Made by a program: the position numbers and the translations under genes. Shown here piece after piece: positions 11,712 to 22,586 of a DNA stretch of 64,000 bases (position 1 is its first letter; each line of letters begins with the position of its first letter). This DNA is from Pseudomonadota bacterium. Lineage in GTDB: Bacteria; Pseudomonadota; Gammaproteobacteria; Burkholderiales; Rhodocyclaceae. The notes below the pieces were generated by a model. It saw nothing but the letters and a program-made list of their open reading frames with translations, made no database searches and was not told the origin of the DNA. The DNA is taken from the NCBI GenBank assembly GCA_018262195.1, contig JAGTRS010000006.1:124001-188000 (forward strand), in the 5' to 3' direction.

Positions 11712-12767
11712 ATGAAAATCGCCAGCACCAGCCTGCAATTGGCCTCCTCGCACGCCAGTTCACAGCGCCATGAGGTCAGCGAATCATTGAAGATGTGGGT
11801 TGGCCCACGCCGTCCGAACTTTGCCGATGAAGGCCAGGCCTCCCGCCCTCGGCTCACCGACAGCGTCACACTATCTGAAGCAGGGAAGGCTGCCAGCAGT
11901 GCGCAGGCAACAAACGATACCGGAAACGAAGAGATCGACAACGACCCGAAACTGAGGCTGATCCGCTCCTTGATGGAATTGCTGACCGGGCAGCAGATCA
12001 AGGTGTTCGATGCCCACGATCTGCACTCGGGACACGCCCTAACTGCGACCGCGCCACCGCCCGCCAGCACACCTCAGCAACAGGCGCCAGCTGCCGGCTA
12101 TGGTGTCGAGTACGACTATCACGAGACCTATTCCGAGACCGAGCAAACCACCTTTACCGCCAGCGGCACGGTCACGACTGCCGACGGCAGGGAAATCAGC
12201 TTCGACCTGCAGCTTTCGATGTCGCGCAGCTATCACGAGGAAAGCAACGTCAGCCTGCGTCTTGGTGATGCCGCTAGGAAGACCGACCCGCTGGTCCTGA
12301 ATTTTTCGGGCAGCGCCGCGCAGTTGACCGATCAGCGCTTTGCCTTCGACTTGAATTCCGACGGCAGCAACGAGCAAATCAATTTCGTCACCCCGGGAAG
12401 CGGCTTTCTTGTTTTCGACCGAAACAAGGATGGCAAGGTCAACAACGGCAGCGAATTGTTCGGCCCAAGCACCAATGACGGTTTTCAGGAACTGGCCAAA
12501 CTGGATGACGACAAAAATGGCTGGATCGATGAAAACGACACAGCATTTGGGCAACTACAGGTCTGGACGCGTGATACCGAGGGCAACGACCAACTGCAAT
12601 CGCTTGCTTCCGCCGGCGTTGGCGCAATCTCGCTAAACCCAGTCAGCACGCCATTTGACATCAAGACAAATGCCAATGAGCTTCTTGGAAAAATTCGCAC
12701 TTCTGGAATACTTTTGCAGGAGAACGGCATGGCTGGCACAATTCAACAAATAGACCTGACCGCCTAA
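11712..12767 (+). CDS. Hypothetical protein with EF-hand-like/dockerin-like Asp-rich motifs
   Basis: 351 aa ORF; segments FDRNKDGKVNNGSELFG and LDDDKNGWIDENDTAFGQLQVW resemble Ca-binding loops. Confidence 0.75.
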   Translation: MKIASTSLQLASSHASSQRHEVSESLKMWVGPRRPNFADEGQASRPRLTDSVTLSEAGKAASSAQATNDTGNEEIDNDPKLRLIRSLMELLTGQQIKVFDAHDLHSGHALTATAPPPASTPQQQAPAAGYGVEYDYHETYSETEQTTFTASGTVTTADGREISFDLQLSMSRSYHEESNVSLRLGDAARKTDPLVLNFSGSAAQLTDQRFAFDLNSDGSNEQINFVTPGSGFLVFDRNKDGKVNNGSELFGPSTNDGFQELAKLDDDKNGWIDENDTAFGQLQVWTRDTEGNDQLQSLASAGVGAISLNPVSTPFDIKTNANELLGKIRTSGILLQENGMAGTIQQIDLTA

Positions 12768-12798
12768 GAAAAAAGCGGCAGTTACCTGAGGGGATTTC

Positions 12799-14418
12799 AT
12801 GCCGCGCTTTGCCGATTTGAAAATATGGGTGCGCCTCACCGCCGCCATTTGGGTTGTTCTGGCCGTCATCTGGGCCGGCGCCATCGTCTGGACTACGCAG
12901 GTCAATCGCGACACGGCCATCCGCCAGGCCCAGGATTTTTCCAAGAGCATCCACGAAATGACCATGGCCGGCCTGACCGGCATGATGATCACCGGTACCG
13001 TCGGCCAGCGCGAAGTTTTCCTCGACCAGATCAAGCAGCTGTCAATCATCAAGGATCTCCACGTCGCCCGTGGCGAGGCCGTCAGCAAGCTCTACGGGCC
13101 CGACACCAAAGCCAGCCGCGAACTTGATGCGCTCGAAAAGCAGGTGATGGCCTCCGGCACGCCGTATATGTCCGTCGAGTCCGCTGGCGGTAGCTCGTTC
13201 CTGCATGTAATCAACCCGACCAAGGCTTCGAAAAACTACCTGGGCAAGGACTGCGTCGTCTGCCACCAGGTGCCGGAAGGTACCGTGCTCGGCGTCGTCA
13301 GCATGAAGGTATCGCTCGACTCGGTTGAAGCCGAAGTCTCGGCCTTCCGCCTGAAAATTGCCGGTGTCGCGCTGGCTGCCTTGGGCGCACTGCTCGTCAT
13401 CATCTATCTGATCACCAACCATTTCGTTACGGTGCCCCTCGAGGAACTGCGCAAGGGCCTCAGCGACATCGCCCGCGGCGAAGGCGACCTGACCCGTCGG
13501 CTACCGATCAAGGGCAAGGATGAAGTCGGTCAGTCCGCACTCGTCTTCAACGAGATGATGGAAAACTTCAATCAGCTCGTTCGCCAGGTTCGCGACTCTG
13601 CCAGCCAGGTCTCGGCCCGAGTCGCTGCGTTGTCAGATAGCGCCGACCGTGTCACGCAAAGTTCGCACCAGCAGAACGAAAAGTCGAATCACGCTGCGAC
13701 TGCCGTCGAGCAACTGGTGTCGAGCATTTCATCGATCGCCCAGAGCGCCGAACATGTCCAGCACCAGTCCCAGGAAAGCCTGGCCCGTGCCAACGAAGGC
13801 AGTCGCAACCTGAACGTGCTGCTTGGTGAAATGAATGTCGTCGAGCGTGCCGTCAAGGAAATGGCCGAGTCGGTCAACAACTTCGTCCGCAACACCGAAT
13901 CAATCACCCTGATGACGCGTGAAGTGAAGGACATCGCCGAGCAGACCAATCTGCTGGCACTGAACGCCGCCATTGAAGCCGCCCGTGCTGGCGAGCAGGG
14001 TCGCGGTTTCGCCGTGGTGGCCGATGAAGTGCGCAAGCTGGCCGAAAAGTCCTCCCGTTCAGCCAGTGAAATCGACGCCATCACCGCCAACCTGAGCGCC
14101 CAGTCGGTCGCTGTCCGGCGCAGCATTGAAGAAGGACTGGAGCATCTGGAGACCAGCCAATCGGCCGTCGCGTCGGTATCCAGCGTACTGCAGGCGACCA
14201 ATGGATCTGTGACCGAAGTCGGTCATGGTCTGGATGCCATCGCCTCGGCCACCGATCAACAACGTCGCTTCTCGGGCGATGTGGAAACCAGCATCGAAGC
14301 CATCGCCGGCATGGCCCGCGAAAACTCAGGCACCGTGGAGCAGACGGCCGGTGCGGCGCACGACCTGAAGCGACTGGCCGAAGGTCTGGCCAGCCTGGTT
14401 GGACGATTCAAGGTTTAG
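12799..14418 (+). CDS. Methyl-accepting chemotaxis protein with CxxCH motif in the periplasmic domain
   Basis: N-terminal TM, sensor region with [23 protein letters not shown], second TM, HAMP, and signalling hairpin [40 protein letters not shown]. Confidence 0.93.
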   Translation: MPRFADLKIWVRLTAAIWVVLAVIWAGAIVWTTQVNRDTAIRQAQDFSKSIHEMTMAGLTGMMITGTVGQREVFLDQIKQLSIIKDLHVARGEAVSKLYGPDTKASRELDALEKQVMASGTPYMSVESAGGSSFLHVINPTKASKNYLGKDCVVCHQVPEGTVLGVVSMKVSLDSVEAEVSAFRLKIAGVALAALGALLVIIYLITNHFVTVPLEELRKGLSDIARGEGDLTRRLPIKGKDEVGQSALVFNEMMENFNQLVRQVRDSASQVSARVAALSDSADRVTQSSHQQNEKSNHAATAVEQLVSSISSIAQSAEHVQHQSQESLARANEGSRNLNVLLGEMNVVERAVKEMAESVNNFVRNTESITLMTREVKDIAEQTNLLALNAAIEAARAGEQGRGFAVVADEVRKLAEKSSRSASEIDAITANLSAQSVAVRRSIEEGLEHLETSQSAVASVSSVLQATNGSVTEVGHGLDAIASATDQQRRFSGDVETSIEAIAGMARENSGTVEQTAGAAHDLKRLAEGLASLVGRFKV

Positions 14419-14434
14419 AAATTTGGCTCAAGAA

Positions 14435-14460
14435 AAAACCGCCTCTTCGGAGGCGGTTTT
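14435..14460. terminator. Bidirectional rho-independent terminator between convergent genes
   Basis: aaaaCCGCCTC-ttcg-GAGGCGGtttt: 7 bp GC stem, UUCG-type tetraloop, flanking A and T runs. Confidence 0.88.
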
Positions 14461-15830
14461 CACATGGGTGCCAGTTCGAGGTCCATGCCGCCACCCGAAC
14501 GCGATGAATTGCCTCCGGTCAGCGAACCCGTGGCACTCTGCACAGCCGGCAAGCCCTGCGCCGCGGCAATCCGGTTAACTTCCCGCATCCGGCCGATCAT
14601 TCTGGACAACAGCACATTCCGCATCCGCTCAAGCAATTCCTCGGACGACAGCGCCAGCGCAGCCGCATTGATTTCCAGGAAAAGAGTCGGTTCCAACGTC
14701 ACGGCAGTCGAGCAACGCTGATCGCTGGCCGGGTGCAGATAAGCCACCTCGCCGACAGGCTCGCTGGGACCAAGGCGGCACAGTGCCTTGCCATCGATCG
14801 AAACCTCGACCGATCCGGAAATGATCACGCCGAAAAACCTGTTACGCTCGCCCTGGCGGATCAAGGCCACATTGGGCGAGACCTCACGCCAGACTGCCAC
14901 CCGGAGCACTTCCCAGATTTCGATGTTTTCGAACTCAGTGAAAAAGTCGAGCCGACGCAGCATTTCGAAGTGACGAGTATCTTGCGCAGTCTCATCCTCT
15001 TCGAGCATCTGATAACGCACCGCTGACAGATCCTTGGCAAACTCCGCCCCGTTGCGGTAACGGCTGTAGAGATCCTTCTCCAACGCCCGACGCAGGATGG
15101 CGTTAAGGCCTTCCGGCAGATTAGGGTTGAGCGCAGTTACTGCAGGCGCATCGGTATTGATGATGCGATAGATCAGCGTGGCCTGGTTGTTGGCGCGGAA
15201 TGGCAGGCGCCCGGTCAGCAACTGAAATAGCAGAACACCCAGCGAATAGAGGTCGGTCTTCTGATTGAGCGGATAGCCCTTGATCTGCTCCGGCGACATG
15301 TAGGCCGGCGACCCAACACCCATGATGAACGTAGAATCGCGGTCCATGTCCTTGTTCATGTTCAGGGCCAGCCCGAAATCGGCGATCTTGGCCTCATCGT
15401 TGGCCGCCACCATGATATTGGCCGGCTTGATATCGCGGTGGATGATTCCCTGACGATAGGCGGCGTCGAGCGCCATGCAGCACTTGAAGATGATGCCGAT
15501 CACCCGGTGCATGGGCAGCAACTTGTCGATACGGGTGTGTTCTTCGAGCGAAAAACCCTCGATGTACTCCATGGCCAGATAGGCGAAATCATCCTCGACC
15601 ACCGCGTCATACACTCGAACGATGTTCGGGTGGTTCAGGCGCGTCGAAACCATCCCCTCATTCTGAAAAAGCTTCCGCATGCGACGAGACATCGCCGCGC
15701 TGTCCTGTCCGAAGCGGATGACCTTGACAGCGACCTGACGCTCGGAATCCGGGTCGTTACAAAGGTAGACCGTGGCGGTCGCCCCCTTGCCCAGTTCGCG
15801 AACAACGCGATATTTGCCGATTGTTTCCAT
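14460..15830 (-). CDS. Serine/threonine protein kinase with C-terminal cyclic-nucleotide-binding-like domain
   Basis: Kinase motifs YRVVRELGKGATATVYL, HRDIKPANIM, DFGLAL, GSPAYMSPEQIKG; then IRQGERNRFFGVIISGSVEVSIDGKALCRLGPSEPVGEVAYL (CAP_ED-like). Confidence 0.92.
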   Translation of the reverse strand: METIGKYRVVRELGKGATATVYLCNDPDSERQVAVKVIRFGQDSAAMSRRMRKLFQNEGMVSTRLNHPNIVRVYDAVVEDDFAYLAMEYIEGFSLEEHTRIDKLLPMHRVIGIIFKCCMALDAAYRQGIIHRDIKPANIMVAANDEAKIADFGLALNMNKDMDRDSTFIMGVGSPAYMSPEQIKGYPLNQKTDLYSLGVLLFQLLTGRLPFRANNQATLIYRIINTDAPAVTALNPNLPEGLNAILRRALEKDLYSRYRNGAEFAKDLSAVRYQMLEEDETAQDTRHFEMLRRLDFFTEFENIEIWEVLRVAVWREVSPNVALIRQGERNRFFGVIISGSVEVSIDGKALCRLGPSEPVGEVAYLHPASDQRCSTAVTLEPTLFLEINAAALALSSEELLERMRNVLLSRMIGRMREVNRIAAAQGLPAVQSATGSLTGGNSSRSGGGMDLELAPM

Positions 15831-15923
15831 TCAGGATGCGCGGGAAAAATTCACCGAAATATCGTAGCACGGCCCCATCAGGGGCATAGAAGATTTCAAC
15901 GATAAAGAATTTTGCCAATACCC

Positions 15924-15951
15924 CTTGAAAGATCCTTTTCCGACCCCAGAT
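15924..15951 (+). promoter_or_regulatory. Predicted sigma32 (RpoH) heat-shock promoter upstream of grpE
   Basis: CTTGAAA (15924-15930), 13 nt spacer, CCCCAGAT (15944-15951); close to CTTGAAA-N11-17-CCCCATNT; 30 nt before the grpE start. Confidence 0.82.
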
Positions 15952-15980
15952 AAAGAACCAGCTTTTTTGGAGAAACCTGC

Positions 15981-16535
15981 ATGTCCAACCCCGAAAATGC
16001 CCAGGAAGCCATGCTGGGCAACGAACCCGCCGCCGAACCAGTTGCCGAGTCGGCCGCTGAACAACACACTGATACCCTGCCGAGCATTGAAGAGCAGTTT
16101 CGCGCCCTCGAACTGAAGGCCGCAGAACACTACGATGCCTGGCTGCGCGCCAAGGCGGAGGGCGAAAATATCCGCCGTCGCGCTCAGGACGACATTTCCA
16201 AGGCGCACAAGTTTGCCGTCGAGAAGTTTGCCGGCGAACTGCTGGCCGTCAAGGACAGCCTGGAAGCTGCCCTGGCCGTTCCGGAACAGACCGTCGACAG
16301 TTTCAAGTCCGGCGTCGAGCTGACGCTGAAACAGCTGGCTGCAGCCTTTGAAAAGAATGCACTGAACGAAGTCAGCCCGGCCGGTGAAAAATTTGATCCG
16401 CACAAGCACCAGGCCATCGGCATGGTCGATTCCGAACAGGAAGCCAATACGGTCGTTACCGTGCTGCAAAAAGGCTACATGATCGCCGATCGCGTACTGC
16501 GCCCGGCCCTGGTCATGGTCGCCAAAGGCAAATAA
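15981..16535 (+). CDS. grpE: Nucleotide exchange factor GrpE
   Basis: [59 protein letters not shown]; followed by dnaK. Confidence 0.95.
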   Translation: MSNPENAQEAMLGNEPAAEPVAESAAEQHTDTLPSIEEQFRALELKAAEHYDAWLRAKAEGENIRRRAQDDISKAHKFAVEKFAGELLAVKDSLEAALAVPEQTVDSFKSGVELTLKQLAAAFEKNALNEVSPAGEKFDPHKHQAIGMVDSEQEANTVVTVLQKGYMIADRVLRPALVMVAKGK

Positions 16536-16604
16536 CCCACTTGAAATCGGGGGCATAGCCCCCAACTCACGAACATCAGCAATTCATCTTTAAGGAATCG
16601 AACA

Positions 16605-18545
16605 ATGGGCAAGATCATCGGTATTGACCTCGGCACCACCAACTCCTGCGTCGCCATCATGGAAGGCGGCCAGCCGAAGGTTATTGAAAACGCAGAAGGT
16701 GCACGCACCACACCGTCCATCATCGGCTACACCGAAGATGGCGAGATCCTCTGCGGCGCTCCGGCCAAGCGTCAGGCCGTGACCAACCCCAAGAACACGC
16801 TGTACGCTGTCAAGCGCCTGATCGGCCGCCGCTTCGAAGAGAAGGAAGTACAGAAGGACATCTCGCTGATGCCCTTCAAGATTGTCAAGGCCGACAACGG
16901 CGACGCCTGGGTTGAAGCGCGCGACAAGAAAATCGCCCCGCCGCAGGTTTCCGCTGAAGTGCTACGCAAGATGAAAAAGACCGCGGAAGACTACCTCGGC
17001 GAAGAAGTCACCGAAGCCGTCATCACCGTGCCGGCCTACTTCAACGACAGCCAGCGTCAGGCCACCAAGGACGCCGGCCGCATCGCGGGTCTGGAAGTCA
17101 AGCGTATCATCAACGAGCCGACCGCTGCTGCCCTCGCCTTCGGCATGGACAAGACCAGCAAGAGCGACCGCAAGATCGCCGTATATGACCTCGGCGGCGG
17201 CACCTTCGACATCTCGATCATCGAAATCGCCAACGTCGACGGCGAAACCCAATTCGAAGTACTGGCTACCAATGGCGACACCTTCCTCGGCGGCGAAGAC
17301 TTTGACCAGCGCCTGATCGACTACATCATCGACGAATTCAAGAAGGAATCCGGCGTAAACCTGAAAGCCGACGTTCTGGCCCTGCAGCGCCTCAAGGAAG
17401 CCGCTGAAAAGGCCAAGATCGAGCTGTCCTCCAGCCAGCAGACCGAAATCAACCTGCCTTACATCACCGCCGACGCTTCCGGTCCGAAGCACCTGGCCCT
17501 GAAGGTCACCCGCGCCAAGTTCGAATCGCTGGTCGATGAGCTGGTCGAGCGCACTGTTGCTCCTTGCGTCATGGCACTCAAGGACGCCGGCTGCAAGATC
17601 ACCGACATCGATGACATCATCCTGGTCGGCGGCCAGTCGCGCATGCCCAAGGTGCAGGAGAAGGTCAAGGAAATCTTCGGCAAGGAACCGCGCAAGGACG
17701 TGAACCCGGACGAAGCCGTTGCCGTAGGCGCAGCCATCCAGGGCGGCGTGCTGCAGGGCGAAGTCAAGGACGTGCTGCTCCTCGACGTCACCCCGCTGTC
17801 GCTCGGTATCGAAACCTTGGGCGGCATCATGACCAAGTTGATCCAGAAGAATACGACGATCCCGACCAAGGCTTCGCAAGTTTTCTCGACCGCCGATGAC
17901 AGCCAGTCCGCCGTGACCATCCACGTGCTGCAGGGCGAGCGCGAAGTTGCTTCCGGCAACAAGAGCCTCGGCCAGTTCAACCTGGAAGGCATCCCGCCGG
18001 CCCCGCGTGGCACGCCGCAGATCGAAGTCATTTTCGACATCGACGCCAACGGCATCATGCACGTCACGGCCAAGGACAAGGCTACCGGCAAGGAAAACAA
18101 GATCACCATCAAGGCCAACTCCGGCTTGAGCGAGGCTGAAATCCAGGCCATGGTCAAGGATGCCGAGTTGCATGCCGAAGACGACAAGAAGGCGCACGAA
18201 CTGGCAGATGCCCGCAACCAGGCCGACGGCATGGTGCACATGGTCAAGAAGTCGCTGACCGAATATGGCGACAAGCTCGACGCTTCCGAGAAGGAAGCCA
18301 TCGAAGCCGCCATCAAGGATGTCGAGGACGTACTGCGCGACGGCGACAAGGAAACCATCACCGCCAAGACCGAAGCCCTGTCGGCCGCAGCCCAGAAGCT
18401 GGGTGAAAAGATGTATGCCCAGCAGCAACAGGCAGAAGGCGCTGCCGCTGGTGCAGCAGGTCAGCAACAGGCCGGCGGCGAAAAGACCGTCGAAGGCGAT
18501 GTCGTCGATGCCGAATTCACGGAAGTGAACAAGGACAAGAAGTAA
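16605..18545 (+). CDS. dnaK: Molecular chaperone DnaK (Hsp70)
   Basis: [22 protein letters not shown] ... full-length 646 aa Hsp70, [17 protein letters not shown]-terminus. Confidence 0.98.
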   Translation: MGKIIGIDLGTTNSCVAIMEGGQPKVIENAEGARTTPSIIGYTEDGEILCGAPAKRQAVTNPKNTLYAVKRLIGRRFEEKEVQKDISLMPFKIVKADNGDAWVEARDKKIAPPQVSAEVLRKMKKTAEDYLGEEVTEAVITVPAYFNDSQRQATKDAGRIAGLEVKRIINEPTAAALAFGMDKTSKSDRKIAVYDLGGGTFDISIIEIANVDGETQFEVLATNGDTFLGGEDFDQRLIDYIIDEFKKESGVNLKADVLALQRLKEAAEKAKIELSSSQQTEINLPYITADASGPKHLALKVTRAKFESLVDELVERTVAPCVMALKDAGCKITDIDDIILVGGQSRMPKVQEKVKEIFGKEPRKDVNPDEAVAVGAAIQGGVLQGEVKDVLLLDVTPLSLGIETLGGIMTKLIQKNTTIPTKASQVFSTADDSQSAVTIHVLQGEREVASGNKSLGQFNLEGIPPAPRGTPQIEVIFDIDANGIMHVTAKDKATGKENKITIKANSGLSEAEIQAMVKDAELHAEDDKKAHELADARNQADGMVHMVKKSLTEYGDKLDASEKEAIEAAIKDVEDVLRDGDKETITAKTEALSAAAQKLGEKMYAQQQQAEGAAAGAAGQQQAGGEKTVEGDVVDAEFTEVNKDKK

Positions 18546-18562
18546 GTCTGACGCAACGCCCC

Positions 18563-18603
18563 GGCGCCGAGCCTCCCGGAAGCTTCCGGCGGCGCTCGGC
18601 GCC
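18563..18603 (+). terminator. Strong intergenic stem-loop between dnaK and dnaJ (possible attenuator/processing site)
   Basis: 10 bp outer stem GGCGCCGAGC (18563-18572)/GCTCGGCGCC (18594-18603) enclosing the perfect 14 bp palindrome CCGGAAGCTTCCGG (18576-18589), followed by tttgtt. Confidence 0.75.
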
Positions 18604-18627
18604 TTTGTTACATGACGGGTAGAAGAA

Positions 18628-19770
<1,143 letters not shown>

Positions 19771-19820
19771 CGCCTTAACTTTGTAGCGGTTGTAAAGCTG
19801 CTATGCAGGCAATGAACCAA

Positions 19821-19849
19821 GACCCGAGAATAGACTCGGGTCTTTTTTT
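19821..19849 (+). terminator. Rho-independent terminator after dnaJ
   Basis: GACCCGAG-aataga-CTCGGGTC followed by a T-run. Confidence 0.9.
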
Positions 19850-20063
19850 GTCCACACTCCCTCAGAGAAGGAATGTCGAATTGATTTTCAAGGCATGGCG
19901 TTTTCAAATGAACTCAGAGCGGATGCTTACTGCCTTGACAAAAATGGCGACATTTCCCACATTTCATACGACAAATATCTCAATCCCCAGTGCTTTTGTG
20001 ACAACGCCAAGCCTTACACCCATATAATTTAGAAATAATCCGGCACTCCATAGCGAGAAACAA

Positions 20064-21209
20064 ATGAAAGCAATTCGCCTCCTCCTGGCAGCCTGCCTTT
20101 TCGGTACAGCCGCAATCCAGCCATCCCTTGCCGAAACGGGTGTCACCGATACGACAATCACGCTCGGCATGTCAGTCCCGCTCACAGGGCCTGCGAGCGG
20201 ACACGGCCAGGAACTGAAGAATGTCATTTCCACCTACTTCGATCAGGTGAACAAGAACGGCGGCGTCAATGGGCGCAAGCTACAATTGGCCGCCCTGGAT
20301 GATGGCTACGAAGCCGAAAAAGCCGTTGCCAATACCAAGACGCTGATCGAAACCAACAAGGTCTTTGCGCTCATCGGCTACTACGGCTCGACATCGATGA
20401 CCGAAGTGATGAACAAGGTATCCGGCCCGGCTCGCGTTCCCATGCTTGGCGGCATTTCCGGTGCCATGTCGCTCCGCCAGCCGCCCGCTGGCAATCCGAA
20501 CAATCGCTACCTGTTCATTCAACGTGCCAGCTACGCTGACGAGGCAGAAGCCATTGGTATCCAGCTAGCCACCCTGGGGCTGAAGAACATTGCCGTCTTT
20601 TACCAGAATGACGGCTTCGGCAAGGCGGGTCTGGAAGGTCTGACCAGTGCGCTGAAGAAGCATAACCTGACCCCGTCGACCACCGCGACAGTCGAGCGCA
20701 ACTCGGAAGACATCGGCAAGGCTGTTGAGGCCATCACCAAGGCCAACCCCCAGGCGGTCGTGATGGTCACCTTGTACAAGCCGGCCGCAGCGATGGTCAA
20801 GGCGCTGCGCAAAGCCAATCAGAGTCCGATGTTCATGACCTTGTCGCCGGTTGGTCCCGACCAACTGACCCAGGAACTGGGCAACGATGCCCGAGGTATC
20901 GGCATTTCGCAGGTCATGCCCTACCCCTGGAACGACACCATCGCCATCGTCAAGGAATATCAGCATCTGGTCGGCAAGCAAGCACCCCACTCGTACATGA
21001 GCATCGAGGGATTCATGATCGCGAAAATGGCCGTCGAAGGTATCCGCAAGGCCGGCAAGGAACTCACGCGAGACAAGCTCGTTTCCACGCTTGAAGGCAT
21101 GAATCAGGACTTTGGCGGTTATCGAATCAGCTTCAGCCCCAACAACCGTGCGGGTTCACAGTACGTCCAGCTGACAGTGATCGGCGCCGGTGGAAAATTG
21201 ATCAAATAA
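20064..21209 (+). CDS. Branched-chain amino acid ABC transporter substrate-binding protein (LivK-type), paralog 1
   Basis: Signal peptide, GVTDTTITLGMSVPLTGPASGHGQELKN, periplasmic-binding type 1 fold signatures. Confidence 0.9.
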   Translation: MKAIRLLLAACLFGTAAIQPSLAETGVTDTTITLGMSVPLTGPASGHGQELKNVISTYFDQVNKNGGVNGRKLQLAALDDGYEAEKAVANTKTLIETNKVFALIGYYGSTSMTEVMNKVSGPARVPMLGGISGAMSLRQPPAGNPNNRYLFIQRASYADEAEAIGIQLATLGLKNIAVFYQNDGFGKAGLEGLTSALKKHNLTPSTTATVERNSEDIGKAVEAITKANPQAVVMVTLYKPAAAMVKALRKANQSPMFMTLSPVGPDQLTQELGNDARGIGISQVMPYPWNDTIAIVKEYQHLVGKQAPHSYMSIEGFMIAKMAVEGIRKAGKELTRDKLVSTLEGMNQDFGGYRISFSPNNRAGSQYVQLTVIGAGGKLIK

Positions 21210-21233
21210 AGGAAGAGCTACCCTGCTCAACCA

Positions 21234-21266
21234 ACGGGCTGTGCGCCAGGCGCCAGCCCGTTTTTC
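21234..21266 (+). terminator. Rho-independent terminator between the two binding-protein genes
   Basis: ACGGGCT ... AGCCCGT followed by ttttt. Confidence 0.75.
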
Positions 21267-21389
21267 TTGCCTAAAACGAAGCCCTTCTGGTTTGGTGCCA
21301 CACATGGACTGTAAGCAAATTGTCAGCTTGCGAGACCATCCTTCAGAGTGGCATAAATGTATCGTCCAACCATAGGGCAACGGAGACAA

Positions 21390-22538
21390 ATGAAATCACT
21401 ACATAAAGCACTACTCGCCTGCATGCTGGCATTAGGACTGACTCAAGCACAAGCCGAGGTCGGCGTCACCGACTCCAGCATCACGCTGGGCATGTCAGCC
21501 CCCTTCACCGGCCCGAACGGGCTGTACGGCATGCAAATGCGTGAAGCCATGCTGGCTCATTTCGACCAGGTCAACAAAAGTGGCGGCGTCAACGGGCGAA
21601 AAGTCGAACTGATCACCATTGATGACGGTTACGAAACCGACCGCACGCTGGCCAACACCAAATCCCTGATTCAGGACAAGCAGGTCTTTGCACTGATGGG
21701 TTACTACGGCTCCACGCCAACGACCGAAGCCATGAACAAGGTTTTCGGCCCGTCCAAGGTGCCGCTGCTCGGCACAATCTCTGGTGCCGGCACGTTGCGT
21801 GAACCGCCGTCAACCAACCCTAACAGCCGCTACATGTTCAACATTCGCGCCAGCTATGCCGACGAGGCAGAAGCGATCGTGAACCAGATCATCGCGCTCG
21901 GTCTGAAAAACATCGCCGTGTTCTACCAGAACGACGGCTTCGGGAAATCCGGCCTGGAAGGCGTCACCAATGCACTCAAGCGGGCCAACCTCGCTCCGGT
22001 TGCAGTCGGCACGGTCGAAAGAAATTCACTGGATGTCGCCAAGGCCACCGAAGCAATCAGCAAGGTCAATCCGCAAGCGGTCGTCATGGTCACCCTCTAC
22101 AAGCCAACGGCAGCTTTCGTCAAAGCCATGAAGCAACTCGGACAGTTCCCGATGTTCCTGACCTTGTCGCCGGTCGGTGCCGAGGTACTGGCCCAGGAAC
22201 TGGGCAACGATGCACGCGGCATCGGCATTTCCCAGGTTGTCCCCTACCCTTGGAATGACACGATTGGCGTTGTCCGTGAATATCAGCGCCTGCTGGACAA
22301 GCAAAAAGACAAGTTCTCGTACTATGGTCTGGAAGGCTACATCACGGCTCGACTGATGACTGAAGCGCTCAAAAAAGCCGGCAAGGATCTCACCCGTGAA
22401 AAACTTGTGGCCACCTTGGAGAGCCTGCAGAATTTCGATCTGGGCGGATTCAAGGTCAATTATGGTGCCAATAACCGACTAGGCTCTCGTTACGTCGAAT
22501 TGACCGTGGTTGGAGCTGGCGGCAAAGTCATCAAATAA
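21390..22538 (+). CDS. Branched-chain amino acid ABC transporter substrate-binding protein (LivK-type), paralog 2
   Basis: Signal peptide MKSLHKALLACMLALGLTQAQA, GVTDSSITLGMSAPFTGPNGLYGMQM; strongly similar to the upstream paralog. Confidence 0.9.
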   Translation: MKSLHKALLACMLALGLTQAQAEVGVTDSSITLGMSAPFTGPNGLYGMQMREAMLAHFDQVNKSGGVNGRKVELITIDDGYETDRTLANTKSLIQDKQVFALMGYYGSTPTTEAMNKVFGPSKVPLLGTISGAGTLREPPSTNPNSRYMFNIRASYADEAEAIVNQIIALGLKNIAVFYQNDGFGKSGLEGVTNALKRANLAPVAVGTVERNSLDVAKATEAISKVNPQAVVMVTLYKPTAAFVKAMKQLGQFPMFLTLSPVGAEVLAQELGNDARGIGISQVVPYPWNDTIGVVREYQRLLDKQKDKFSYYGLEGYITARLMTEALKKAGKDLTREKLVATLESLQNFDLGGFKVNYGANNRLGSRYVELTVVGAGGKVIK

Positions 22539-22555
22539 GCCAGTAACCCAATACG

Positions 22556-22585
22556 AAAAAGCCCGTCCTAGGACGGGCTTTTTTA
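22556..22585. terminator. Bidirectional terminator between convergent binding-protein gene and cysS
   Basis: aaaaaGCCCGTCCTAGGACGGGCttttttatt, an 18 bp perfect palindrome with A and T tracts. Confidence 0.9.
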
Positions 22586-22586
22586 T

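Noticed and set aside
16962-18467. 501 aa minus-strand ORF
   Set aside because: Antisense shadow of dnaK caused by codon bias; low-complexity translation.
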